From assembly GCA_018715645.1 (NCBI GenBank), contig DVLE01000039.1, positions 1 through 44,303 of the forward strand: a stretch of 44,303 nucleotides of DNA, given 5' to 3'. This stretch comes from Candidatus Merdisoma merdipullorum. GTDB taxonomy: Bacteria; Bacillota; Clostridia; Lachnospirales; Lachnospiraceae. A program made the position numbers and the translations under genes. The notes beneath the pieces are model-generated. The model was not told where the DNA came from. It saw nothing but the letters and a program-made list of their open reading frames with translations, and ran no database searches. Below are positions 16,301 through 24,940 of the stretch, piece by piece (within the stretch, counting starts at the first letter, position 1; each line of letters begins with the position of its first letter).

Positions 16301-17308
16301 CTATTCTTCAAACAGCTTTCTCAGTCTCTTTGCCACAAGACGGCATTCCAGCACTTCCTTACATGGCTGATGAATGACTTCCCGCATTTTATCAAGCTCT
16401 TCTATCTCCTTAAGATAAAGGGCCTGGGCCTCCTGGACCGTAATCGCGCGGAAGCGGATTTTGTGATCGGTCTTTCTCTGCACCACCTTGGGAATATCCA
16501 CCGAGGCGACCGTCGCGATCTTTGCATATCCGCCTGTAGTCTGCCTGTCAGATAAAAGCACAATCGGCTTCCCATGGGACGGTACCTGTACAGAACCGAA
16601 AGCGATGCCGTCGGAAATAATGTCCGAGCCGCCTTTGGTGGCGATGAAGGGGCCTTCCAGACGGCAGCCCATTCTGTCGAAATCGCTTGTGACCGTATAT
16701 TCGCTGTTCAGAAATGTATCGATGCCCTGTCTGCTGAACAAATCATCCTGCGGTCCCATCACCACGCGGATCTCGGCTTCCTCCTGTTCAAATTCGTCCA
16801 GTTCCAGCTTCCTGGAAAGAAAGAACGGAAGATAACGTCTTTTGATGCGGAATCCGATATAATCTCCGGCCTGAAGCTTCCTTCCCTTGAAGCCTCCGAT
16901 CCCGCTTTTCATATTCGTACAGCGGCTTCCCATAACTACCGGTATGTCAAGATAGCTGGAAAACGCAATATAGCCTCTGCTGCCCGTTCTCGCGCTGCTG
17001 AATTTCAATATATCACCTTTATCCATATAAAGGGCCGTATACATCGGAGCCGGCTCACCGTTGACCGTCGGCTGGAAATCTCCCCCTGTGATAGCCACGA
17101 TGGTGGCGGAGGTAAATTCCAGCGTCGGCCCGATAAGCGTAAATTCCAGCACCGCCTCGTTTTCCGGATTGTCCAGGAGCAGATTGGCTATCTTAAAGGA
17201 GCGCACGTCCATAACTCCGGCGACGGAAAATCCCTGGCTCTGGTACCCTGTCCGTCCCAGATCCTGAACGGTTGTCATCATTCCACCTTTGAGTATGCGA
17301 ACTCCCAT
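16301..17308 (-). CDS. pxpC: 5-oxoprolinase subunit C (allophanate hydrolase subunit 2-like)
   Basis: 335 residues of the KipA/AHS2 family: VRILKGGMMTTVQDLGRTGYQ at the start, then NPENEAVLEFTLIGP, FSAGVMDVRS-type segments, and ILLSDRQTTGGYAKIATV-like end. AHS2 is also one half of the carboxyltransferase domain of urea carboxylase. GAAGGAGAGG precedes this ATG, which lies one base after the pxpB stop codon, so the two are translationally coupled. Six codons of open frame further upstream overlap pxpB and are not needed. Confidence 0.92.
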   Translation of the reverse strand: MGVRILKGGMMTTVQDLGRTGYQSQGFSVAGVMDVRSFKIANLLLDNPENEAVLEFTLIGPTLEFTSATIVAITGGDFQPTVNGEPAPMYTALYMDKGDILKFSSARTGSRGYIAFSSYLDIPVVMGSRCTNMKSGIGGFKGRKLQAGDYIGFRIKRRYLPFFLSRKLELDEFEQEEAEIRVVMGPQDDLFSRQGIDTFLNSEYTVTSDFDRMGCRLEGPFIATKGGSDIISDGIAFGSVQVPSHGKPIVLLSDRQTTGGYAKIATVASVDIPKVVQRKTDHKIRFRAITVQEAQALYLKEIEELDKMREVIHQPCKEVLECRLVAKRLRKLFEE

Positions 17309-17309
17309 G

Positions 17310-18038
17310 CTACACCTCTCCTTCATGAACCACGCACTGATATTCTCCGCGGTCTACTTCTTCCTTGATCCTGTTGTACTCGTCCTCATCCACAGGAACG
17401 AAACGGATATAGTCTCCGGCCTCCACCAGAATCGGCGTCTCCCTCTCCGGATCATAGGTCTTTACGGGAGTCATCCCCATAAGCTGCCAACCGCCCGGTG
17501 AATCCAGCGGATAGATTCCCGTCTGGGAACCGCCGATTCCCACGCTGCCTGCGCGGATACGGATTCTCGGATTGGCGAGACGGGGCGTATGAAGTCTCTC
17601 GTCCAGTCCCCCCAGATATGTAAATCCGGGCAGAAAGCCTAGCATGTAGATCAGATAATCTCTGGAAGAATGAATTTTGATGACCTCCTCCTCCGAAAGC
17701 CCCGCGTGTTCCGCGATATTCGCAATATCCGGTCCGTACTCGCCGCCGTAGCATACAGGAATCTCAAACACCCGTTTCTTTTGCTCTCCGGCCTTCGCGT
17801 CCATCTTTACAAGCGCCAGCATGCGCTCCCGGATTTCATCATAGCTAATCACCCGCGGATCATAGTTGATCAAAAGAGAGCAAAAGGCCGGAATCACATC
17901 CACCACGCCCTCGATATTCTGATCTTTCATCAGCTGAACGGTGGCTGTGATCTTCCGGTTGATGTCCGGGCTGATTTCCTTTCCGAATTCAATCAGGAGA
18001 GACGAATCCCCCTCTGTCAAAATTCTGATATTCTGCAT
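17310..18038 (-). CDS. pxpB: 5-oxoprolinase subunit B (allophanate hydrolase subunit 1-like)
   Basis: 242 residues of the KipI/AHS1 family: ILTEGDSSLLIEFG at the start, IPVCYGGEYGPDI near 105, YLIYMLGFLPGFTYLGGL, then RLANPRIRIRAGSVGIGG with QTGIYPLDSPGGWQLMG. Pairs with PxpC; with PxpA it makes the ATP-dependent 5-oxoprolinase. In Bacillus the same pair also acts as a sporulation kinase inhibitor/antagonist, which is not testable here. GGAGGTGA lies 13-14 bases before the ATG, a little far. A terminator hairpin separates it from the transporter gene upstream. Confidence 0.92.
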   Translation of the reverse strand: MQNIRILTEGDSSLLIEFGKEISPDINRKITATVQLMKDQNIEGVVDVIPAFCSLLINYDPRVISYDEIRERMLALVKMDAKAGEQKKRVFEIPVCYGGEYGPDIANIAEHAGLSEEEVIKIHSSRDYLIYMLGFLPGFTYLGGLDERLHTPRLANPRIRIRAGSVGIGGSQTGIYPLDSPGGWQLMGMTPVKTYDPERETPILVEAGDYIRFVPVDEDEYNRIKEEVDRGEYQCVVHEGEV

Positions 18039-18124
18039 AATTGTCTTTCTGTCACCTCCATAGCATTCTCATGACTACTTTGCTTTCACACATTAACGTA
18101 ACACGGTCTTTCCTATGAAACAAA

Positions 18125-18157
18125 GAAAGGTGCAACCCGTCCGGGATCGCACCTTTC
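18125..18157 (-). terminator. Hairpin between the transporter and pxpB
   Basis: 9-bp perfect stem (GAAAGGTGC 18125-18133, complement 18149-18157) with an inner CCCG/CGGG pairing, followed on the minus strand by a T-rich tract. It would reduce readthrough from the transporter gene into the pxp cluster, so the enzymes may be made at a lower level or from their own promoter. Confidence 0.65.
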
Positions 18158-18171
18158 GCTTTCATCACCTC

Positions 18172-19374
18172 TTAGAGCAGACTTCCCAGATTGGATACGA
18201 AGGTTGTAATTCCAAGATAAGCGGACACAAGCACAACGACGATTCCCAAAACGAGGAGCCATGTCGGATGATGGTACCCATCCCCCATAATGGATTTCTT
18301 CTTGGACGCGATCAGACAGATCCCCAAGGAAATCGGAAGAATCAGTCCGTTTACGGCGCCCGCCAGTACCAGCAGAGTCGCCGGATTTCCAAGAAACAGC
18401 ATAATCAGCGCGGAAACCGCGATAAAGGCGATGATAATCCAGTTTTCATTCTTTGCAATCGCCGGATGGAAGGTCTTCATAAAAGAGACGGAAGTATAAG
18501 CCGCTCCCACGATCGACGTCACGGCAGCGCACAGAAGCACCAGACCGGCAAAGCGGTATCCAATCTGTCCGGCTCCCTGAAGAAACGCATCCGCAGCCGG
18601 ATTGGAAGAGTCCAAAGTCACGCCTTTTACCACAACGCCGAGAACGGCCAGGAACAGGAATACGCGGACGATGGCCGCAATGCCGATACCCATGACGGAA
18701 CTCTTATTGATCTCCTTCAAATTCTCTTTTCCTGTAATCCCTGCGTCAATCAGACGATGAGCTCCCGCAAAGGTTATGTATCCGCCGACCGTACCGCCAA
18801 GCAGCGTCAGGATCGCCGGGACCAGATCTGCCATCTCTGCCTCAGGAACAAAGGTATTTTTCAGAGCAGAGCCAAGAGGCGGCTGCACCACCACGATGAT
18901 TACGAAGATGACGACAATCATGATTCCGCCGAGGATCTTCGTCAGTCTGTCCATAACTCCGCCCGCGTTTTTGGAAAGGAACACCAGAATCGCGGCGATA
19001 GCAGAAAGCACATACCCGATCTCTGTCGGAATATTGAGAAGCGTATTAAACCCAAGGGCGCAGCCTCCCACGTTTCCTATATTGAATATAAGACCGCCCA
19101 GAGCCACCATAAAGGCTACCACATAGCCCAGGCCCGGAAGGATCTTGTTCGCCACGTCCTGTCCGCGCAGCCCTGTCACACAAAGCACTCTCCAGATATT
19201 CATCTGAGCGATGGCAGACAGAATAATGGAAATGAGAATTACGAAGCCAAAGCTCGCCTGATGCTGACTGGTGAAATTCGCCGTCTGAGTAAGGAATCCC
19301 GGACCGATTGCAGATGTCGCCATCAGAAACGCCGCGCCTAAAAGGGCTCCACTGCTTTTTTTCTTTTCATTCAT
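18172..19374 (-). CDS. NRAMP-family transporter without the metal-binding motif
   Basis: 400 residues with about 11 transmembrane helices and the NRAMP fold. In metal transporters helix 1 carries DPGN and helix 6 a Met for Mn/Fe binding. Here helix 1 reads AIGPGFLTQTANF (GPG at 24-26) and helix 6 TFAGAHRLIDAG, so the Asp, Asn and Met ligands are absent. Its neighbours are the 5-oxoprolinase genes, as with Bacillus YcsG beside ycsF. A role in importing pyroglutamate or a related organic acid is more likely than metal uptake, but is inferred. The start MNEKKKSSG follows AGGAGGGT; a consensus promoter and a leader terminator lie upstream. Confidence 0.82.
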   Translation of the reverse strand: MNEKKKSSGALLGAAFLMATSAIGPGFLTQTANFTSQHQASFGFVILISIILSAIAQMNIWRVLCVTGLRGQDVANKILPGLGYVVAFMVALGGLIFNIGNVGGCALGFNTLLNIPTEIGYVLSAIAAILVFLSKNAGGVMDRLTKILGGIMIVVIFVIIVVVQPPLGSALKNTFVPEAEMADLVPAILTLLGGTVGGYITFAGAHRLIDAGITGKENLKEINKSSVMGIGIAAIVRVFLFLAVLGVVVKGVTLDSSNPAADAFLQGAGQIGYRFAGLVLLCAAVTSIVGAAYTSVSFMKTFHPAIAKNENWIIIAFIAVSALIMLFLGNPATLLVLAGAVNGLILPISLGICLIASKKKSIMGDGYHHPTWLLVLGIVVVLVSAYLGITTFVSNLGSLL

Positions 19375-19403
19375 TCTTTTACCCTCCTGAAAACAGTATT
19401 TCT

Positions 19404-19434
19404 TAAACAAAAACGCTCTGCAAAATGCAAAGCG
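19404..19434 (-). terminator. Leader terminator (attenuator) of the transporter gene
   Basis: On the minus strand a 9-bp stem with one G-U pair (19434-19426 with 19422-19414), a three-base loop, then TTTTTGTTT. It stands between the promoter at 19496-19524 and the start codon at 19374, with no gene of either strand ending here, so it should end many transcripts early unless it is relieved. Confidence 0.65.
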
Positions 19435-19495
19435 CCGTTGCTTCAGACAGATTCAATATGGACTTTTCCTATAACTATATCATTTCAACAAGGAA

Positions 19496-19524
19496 ATTAT
19501 AACTTGTTTAGCTATTTCTGTCAA
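19496..19524 (-). promoter_or_regulatory. Sigma-A promoter of the transporter / pxp cluster
   Basis: On the minus strand TTGACA (19524-19519), 17 bases, TATAAT (19501-19496): a full consensus promoter. The leader to the transporter ATG is about 115 bases and contains an intrinsic terminator. Confidence 0.85.
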
Positions 19525-19653
19525 TCTCAAAAGAGTCTGAATTTTCAGTAATTTCCTTATTCTCCTTTCCGGAGCCATATCTTTTTTCAGCAGCGCCGCT
19601 TCTTCATCATAAATTCATATTCCTGTGTTATACTTTCGGAGGGTGATGATTTT

Positions 19654-20322
19654 ATGAAAAATATTTTAATCGTGGAAGACGAACCGGACATTCAGGAATT
19701 TCTCTGCGCCTATCTGCAGGATGCGGGATATGAGACGGCTGTAGCCGGAGATGGAATCACGGCTCTCTCTCTGTTCGACACACAGTCTTTTGACCTGGTA
19801 CTGCTTGACGTTATGCTTCCCAAACTCGATGGTTTTGGCGTCTGCGAGCTGATCCGCCGCCAGTCTCAGGTTCCTATCCTGATGCTTACGGCTCTCGATG
19901 GAGAGAAGCAGCAGCTTCGCGGCTTTGGCCTCGATATTGACGACTATGTAACCAAACCCTTTTCCATGCCTGTCCTGCTGGAAAAGATTCGCGTAATCCT
20001 CCGCAGGAGCGGCAAGACGGAAGAAGAAGCCTGCCTGCGTTACCGGGATCTCTCTGTGAATCCTGACACCAGAGAGGTCATCCTGAATGGGCAGCCGCTT
20101 GAATTGACCGCGCGGGAATTTGAACTTCTGTATACCTTTTTATCCGTCCCCGGCCGTGTATTTACCAGGGAAATGCTATTAGCCAAGCTCTGGGGCTATG
20201 ATTTCTACGGGGATGCGCGCGTAGTGGACAGCCACATTAAAAATCTTCGCCATAAGCTTGGCCGGGATTATATCGAAACAGTGAGAGGAGTGGGATACCG
20301 TGTTGCGAAAGAAACTTGCTGA
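19654..20322 (+). CDS. OmpR-family response regulator
   Basis: 222 residues: receiver domain 1-120 with the acidic pocket (VEDEPD), phospho-acceptor Asp52 in LLDVMLPKLDGFG and Lys near 101 in YVTKPFS; winged-helix DNA-binding domain 130-222 (LTAREFELLYTFLSVPG, RVVDSHIKNLRHKLG). GGAGGGTGA precedes the ATG. It overlaps the sensor kinase gene by 23 bases and is followed by an ABC exporter, so it probably controls that exporter. Confidence 0.93.
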   Translation: MKNILIVEDEPDIQEFLCAYLQDAGYETAVAGDGITALSLFDTQSFDLVLLDVMLPKLDGFGVCELIRRQSQVPILMLTALDGEKQQLRGFGLDIDDYVTKPFSMPVLLEKIRVILRRSGKTEEEACLRYRDLSVNPDTREVILNGQPLELTAREFELLYTFLSVPGRVFTREMLLAKLWGYDFYGDARVVDSHIKNLRHKLGRDYIETVRGVGYRVAKETC

Positions 20323-21829
20323 AAGCCTGACAGCCCGCATCTTCCTCCTTACCGTCCTGATTCTGCTGGGCGCCGGGGCGATTACCTTCGGCCTCATCGC
20401 CTGGGCCACTCCCAGCACCTATACCGCCGTCGTCGGCGACGAACTGACCCGGCAGGTGGATGCTCTGGTAGAAAAGCTTTCCGGCTCTACCCTTGATGAA
20501 TGCGGAGGACTTCTGGACGAATTTATCCGTTCCTCCGGCGCAAACGCCTTGCTGATCGGACCGGACGGAGAAATCGCCGAGACTGGTTCCCAGCTCGCCG
20601 TCCAGGTCCTATATGGGGATGACACGGCGCTGATCGCGGCTTCCGAAGGAAGTTCCGCCGTCACCTATACAGCAAACGCGGCATCGGAAGACACGGTGAG
20701 CGTCACCCTGTCCGAGCAGGCCACTGTCACTGCAAGCGTACGCTTTACCGATCAGGCAGGACTCTATTCGCTCTATGTCACTCCCCGCATGGAGGCGGAA
20801 AATCTGGCGGTACGGGCTCTGGTACAGATGGCTCCCTGGCTGGCTCTGGCGCTGCTGACTTTTTCTCTGTTGTGCGCGCTTGTGTATTCCCGATACATCG
20901 CTCTGCCTGTCGTACGGCTCAGCGGCATCGCCGGAAGGATGGCGAATCTGGATTTCAACTGGGAATGTAAAGATAACCGCCGGGATGAGATAGGAAAGCT
21001 GGGACGCAGCCTTAATGAGATGGCAAAGAGACTGTCCGCAGCGCTGAAAGAGCTGGAAGCTGCCAACCATGCCCTGCGTGGGGAAATGGAGCAGGAGCGG
21101 GAACTGGACCGTCAGCGTATGGCCTTCTTTTCCGCAGCCTCCCATGAATTGAAAACACCGATTACCATTTTGAAGGGGCAGCTTTCCGGAATGCTGGAGG
21201 GTATAGGAATCTACCGGGACCGGGACAAATACCTTCTGCGCTCCCTTCAGGTGACTGGACGAATGGAAGCCCTGATCCGGGAGATGCTGGCTATTTCCCG
21301 CATGGAGACCGATTCATCATTTGTTCCGGAAGAATCTGTGGATCTGTCCGCTCTGGCAGAGCGGCAGCTTGCTTTGGACGCCGGCCTGTGGGAGCAGCGC
21401 CATCAACGTCTGACAGCCAGGCTGGAACCGGGAATCACAGTCAGAGGCGACGCCGCCTGGCTCGGAAAAGCAGTGGAAAATCTGCTGTCCAACGCGTCCC
21501 TCTACTCCCCGGAAGGCGCAGAGATCCGGGTGGTATGCGGTATATCGAACGGCTGTCCCACCCTGTCTGTGGAAAACACCGGAGTACGGATCAGTCAGGA
21601 TGCCCTTCCTCATCTTTTTGAAGCGTTCTACCGGGCGGAAAGCTCCCGCAGCCGCAGTACCGGAGGCAGCGGTCTGGGGCTGTATCTGGTGAAAATGATC
21701 CTGGAACGGCACGACGCGTCCTGCGCCATCGAAAATACGTCTGATGGCGTCAAAGTCACCGTGCGCTTTTTAAAGGATTCTCGCTTTTCTCCACACAAAA
21801 CACATACGCTCTACAAATCTTCTTCATAA
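20300..21829 (+). CDS. Sensor histidine kinase
   Basis: 509 residues. Helix 1 at about 13-37, an extracellular sensing region of roughly 130 residues, helix 2 near 175-197, then HAMP. The dimerisation helix carries SAASHELKTPITILKGQL with the phospho-acceptor His near 284. The ATPase part shows ENLLSNASLYSPEG and GSGLGLYLVKMILERH. Start is GTG, preceded by GAGAGGAG and overlapping the regulator gene. It pairs with that regulator. The signal is unknown; the linked exporter suggests an envelope-active compound or peptide. Confidence 0.92.
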   Translation: MLRKKLAESLTARIFLLTVLILLGAGAITFGLIAWATPSTYTAVVGDELTRQVDALVEKLSGSTLDECGGLLDEFIRSSGANALLIGPDGEIAETGSQLAVQVLYGDDTALIAASEGSSAVTYTANAASEDTVSVTLSEQATVTASVRFTDQAGLYSLYVTPRMEAENLAVRALVQMAPWLALALLTFSLLCALVYSRYIALPVVRLSGIAGRMANLDFNWECKDNRRDEIGKLGRSLNEMAKRLSAALKELEAANHALRGEMEQERELDRQRMAFFSAASHELKTPITILKGQLSGMLEGIGIYRDRDKYLLRSLQVTGRMEALIREMLAISRMETDSSFVPEESVDLSALAERQLALDAGLWEQRHQRLTARLEPGITVRGDAAWLGKAVENLLSNASLYSPEGAEIRVVCGISNGCPTLSVENTGVRISQDALPHLFEAFYRAESSRSRSTGGSGLGLYLVKMILERHDASCAIENTSDGVKVTVRFLKDSRFSPHKTHTLYKSSS

Positions 21830-21875
21830 AGTCCTGCTATCCTTTCTTCATCTCAACAGAAAGGAACATGACTAT

Positions 21876-22739
21876 ATGGAAATCAATATTCAAAACGTCA
21901 GTATGTCTTATCCCAACGGGAAACAGGCTCTGAAAAATCTGAATCTTGACCTGCGCGCTCCCAGCCTTATCGGGCTTCTGGGACCAAACGGAGCAGGCAA
22001 AACCACCCTGATGAAGCTGCTGGTAACAGCTCTCATGCCCACCGAAGGTTCTATTCTGGTGGACGGACAGCCTCTTGACAGCGCTGAACGGCTTCTGAAA
22101 TCCAAACTGGGCTATCTGCCCCAGGACTTCGGACTTTTCGACGAACTCACCGTAACGCAGTTTCTGGATTACATGGCTGCGCTGAAGGGACTTCGCCGCC
22201 CAAAGGCAGAAATCCGGAAGGTCATTCTGGCAGTCAATCTGGAAGAAAAAGCGAAAGCGAAGATCCGCACCCTCTCAGGAGGTCAGCGCCAGCGGGTAGG
22301 TATCGCTCAGGCTCTGCTGGGCGCGCCGCCTTTTCTGATTTTTGACGAACCCACAGTGGGGCTTGATCCGGAGGAGCGCATTCACTTCCGCAACCTGTTT
22401 TCCCGGACGGCTGAAGATCGGCTGGTGCTGCTCTCCACCCATATCATCGAGGATGTGCAGTCTGTGTGCGACCAGATCATAGTCATTCACCACGGGCAGA
22501 TTCTGTTCGCCGGTACCCCCGAAAAACTCATCCAGTCTGCCTCCGGCCATGTGGGAGTCTTCTGGGAAAAAGACGCCGCAAAGGAGCAGGGGCTGCGCAT
22601 CACTGCCCGCGTCAATACCAGCGAAGGCCTAATCCGGTGCCGGGCAGTCGCAGACCGGCTCCCGGCTTACGTCCAGCCAGAGGAACCTACGCTTGAGGAC
22701 GCCTACCTCTATCTCATTTCCGGGGAGGTGGCGGAATGA
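21876..22739 (+). CDS. ABC transporter ATP-binding protein
   Basis: 287 residues with Walker A GPNGAGKTT near 38, Q-loop GYLPQDFGLF, signature LSGGQRQRVGIAQALLG, Walker B LIFDEPTVGLD and the switch His in LLSTHI. The C-terminal 70 residues form a tail like that of peptide or antibiotic exporters. AGAAAGGAA precedes the ATG. Its stop overlaps the permease start (ATGA), so the two are coupled. Confidence 0.93.
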   Translation: MEINIQNVSMSYPNGKQALKNLNLDLRAPSLIGLLGPNGAGKTTLMKLLVTALMPTEGSILVDGQPLDSAERLLKSKLGYLPQDFGLFDELTVTQFLDYMAALKGLRRPKAEIRKVILAVNLEEKAKAKIRTLSGGQRQRVGIAQALLGAPPFLIFDEPTVGLDPEERIHFRNLFSRTAEDRLVLLSTHIIEDVQSVCDQIIVIHHGQILFAGTPEKLIQSASGHVGVFWEKDAAKEQGLRITARVNTSEGLIRCRAVADRLPAYVQPEEPTLEDAYLYLISGEVAE

Positions 22740-24940
22740 ATACCCTAAGACTCCTTCCCCTGGAGCTTGGACGGCTGCTGAAAAGCCGGCTGACCCGGAT
22801 CATCGTTCTGCTGACGGTATGCTCGCCCATAGCTGGGCTTATCCTCTACAAGCCAGCCTCCGCTTCCACCATGCTTTCCGTATATCTGGCCAATCCGGCC
22901 ATCGCAGGCGGTGTCGCTGGCGGCATTTTGTTTGCCCTGCTCACGGTATTTGAATGGGACCGGGTCGGCCGCAGCCGGACAGACGCTCTGATAGACGCCG
23001 CAGTCTCTCCGCTGATCATGGCTCTCACACGCCTTCTGGCTGTACTGGCTGCCGCCGCCCTGACTCTTGGCCTCACTATGCTGGTATGGCTCCCTGTCAG
23101 CGTAAAATTCATCGGTTCCGTCTTTGACGGCGCGGACTACGTGCTGGCCTATCTGATCTTTATGGGGCTGGCCCTGCCATTGTCCATTCTGGCTGCCGCT
23201 TGTGCATACCAGTTTACCCGGCGGACAGACCTGACGCTGGTGCTGTACGCTGCTTTCGCCGCCTTAAGCCTGACTGTCTGGGCTGACGACTGGCAGCTCT
23301 GCTGGCTGAATCCCTGTGTATGGGCTCTGTCTGACGACTTCTCCAACTACCGTATCTTTCGCTCGGCAGCCTACATGCGCCTGACCTGGCTCGCCGCTCT
23401 GTCCGGAATATGGACAATATCCTATCTCTGCATACGGCAGTATGGAAAAGGGCTTCCGACGTCTTTTCTCCACAGCGCCCGGAAGCTATACCGTCCTTTC
23501 CTTGCCCTGCTTCTGCTGGCCTGCTCTGTCACAGCCTACGCGGCGCAGCCCCTGGTGGACGACAGCAATCCGGATCTGACGGCGATGACTTTCTATGAGG
23601 TACCTTACGCGGAAGGACTGATCTGCACTGGCCGCAGCGCTCAGGTATTTCCGGATACTTCCGCCGGAACTGTCTCCGGCACAGCGACCTTTCACTTTCA
23701 GAATACCTCCGGTCAGGAACAGGCGGCGGCCTTTGGCATCAATCCCGGCTATGACGTTTCCTCTGTGCAGGCTAACGGTACGAATACTCCCTTCTCAGTG
23801 AGCAGTTACCAGGAATATAATGAAGCCATGCTGGAAGTATCCATCCCCTCTGAGGGACAGGTGGATTTGACCATCGAGTACGGCGGTTTTCCTCAGGAGA
23901 GCAGCGGTATGGCATCCATGCAGGGCGGCGCAGAGATCAGCACGGAATATCTCTGCCTGGAAAACGCCGAATTGTCACCCCGCCTGCTGAACGTGCTGCC
24001 GGATGAGAATATGTATCCCACTGTCATTGAAATCACACTGCCCTCCTCTATGACTGTGATTCCTTTTGGCACAAGCGAGGCGCAGGTTGTCGCGGAACAT
24101 AATGATGGTACGAAAACCTGGCGCTATGAATCCAACAGTACCGGAGGCATCCTCTATGCCGGCGACTATATCCGGGAGGACATCGAAGCCGGCGGCATAA
24201 CCATCGAACTTTACTATGGACGCAGGCATCAGTCTGTTATGGAGGCCGCCGGGGCTGCGGATGCCGTAAAAGCTGTCGTGGATTACTGCACGGAACATTA
24301 TGGCCCCCTGTCTTTTGGCACAGGCGGCACGCTCAAGCTGATCCAAAGCCGGGTGACCGGAGGCGGCTACGCCACAAACGGAGCCAGTCTTCTGGACGAA
24401 GCAGACTTTACCGCCGACAATCTGTCTGACACCGGCAAAGGCGGAGCGGCAGGAGAAGTCATGATCCATGAGCTGGTCCACCAGTGGTGGGGCCTGGGCA
24501 ATATGTTCGACACAGCCGACGGGACGACGCCCTGGTCCGCCGAGGGCCTAACAGTCTATACCACTTACCGCATTGTAAAAGAACTGTACGGCCAGTCCTA
24601 CGCGCAGGAACATTATATCGAGCAGTGGAGGCAGGCGGCAGACGATTATTATCTGAATTTCTACGTCCGTAATCCGGAATATTTGGAGAGTCTGCCCACA
24701 GATAAGCAGTTGGAAATCACAAACAGCCTGGCTTATGTCCGGCAGTACTGCGAAATGCCGCTGAAGATCTTAAAAGCAGAACAGCTTGTGGGCGGTGAGG
24801 AGGCCATGGACCAAATCCTGTATAACCTGTTCAACCGGGAGCTGGACCTTACGTACCCCTACCTGACCTATCAGGATTTTTTAGACGCCTGCGGGCTGAC
24901 AGAGGAGGAATTGAACCTTGATGAAAATATTTCGCTATGA
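22736..24940 (+). CDS. ABC permease fused to an M1-family metallopeptidase
   Basis: 734 residues. The first about 265 contain six or more hydrophobic helices like an ABC-2 permease (IIVLLTVCSPIAGLILY to LALLLLACSVTAYA). The rest is an outward-facing beta-rich domain and an M1-type peptidase with HELVHQWWG (His578, Glu579, His582) and the third zinc ligand Glu603 in SAEGLTVYTTY. Between His582 and Glu603 there are 20 residues against the usual 18. Fusion of transporter and peptidase suggests that a peptide is cleaved as it is handled at the membrane. It overlaps the ATPase gene by four bases and the next permease by about 20. Confidence 0.85.
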   Translation: MNTLRLLPLELGRLLKSRLTRIIVLLTVCSPIAGLILYKPASASTMLSVYLANPAIAGGVAGGILFALLTVFEWDRVGRSRTDALIDAAVSPLIMALTRLLAVLAAAALTLGLTMLVWLPVSVKFIGSVFDGADYVLAYLIFMGLALPLSILAAACAYQFTRRTDLTLVLYAAFAALSLTVWADDWQLCWLNPCVWALSDDFSNYRIFRSAAYMRLTWLAALSGIWTISYLCIRQYGKGLPTSFLHSARKLYRPFLALLLLACSVTAYAAQPLVDDSNPDLTAMTFYEVPYAEGLICTGRSAQVFPDTSAGTVSGTATFHFQNTSGQEQAAAFGINPGYDVSSVQANGTNTPFSVSSYQEYNEAMLEVSIPSEGQVDLTIEYGGFPQESSGMASMQGGAEISTEYLCLENAELSPRLLNVLPDENMYPTVIEITLPSSMTVIPFGTSEAQVVAEHNDGTKTWRYESNSTGGILYAGDYIREDIEAGGITIELYYGRRHQSVMEAAGAADAVKAVVDYCTEHYGPLSFGTGGTLKLIQSRVTGGGYATNGASLLDEADFTADNLSDTGKGGAAGEVMIHELVHQWWGLGNMFDTADGTTPWSAEGLTVYTTYRIVKELYGQSYAQEHYIEQWRQAADDYYLNFYVRNPEYLESLPTDKQLEITNSLAYVRQYCEMPLKILKAEQLVGGEEAMDQILYNLFNRELDLTYPYLTYQDFLDACGLTEEELNLDENISL

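Noticed and set aside
18115-19341. 408-codon open frame on the plus strand
   Set aside because: It is antisense to the NRAMP-like gene over nearly its whole length and is rich in His, Arg and Gln, as expected for a shadow frame.
19404-19490. Manganese (yybP-ykoY) riboswitch upstream of the NRAMP-like gene
   Set aside because: The leader is short and the conserved loop sequences of that class were not seen; the transporter also lacks metal ligands.
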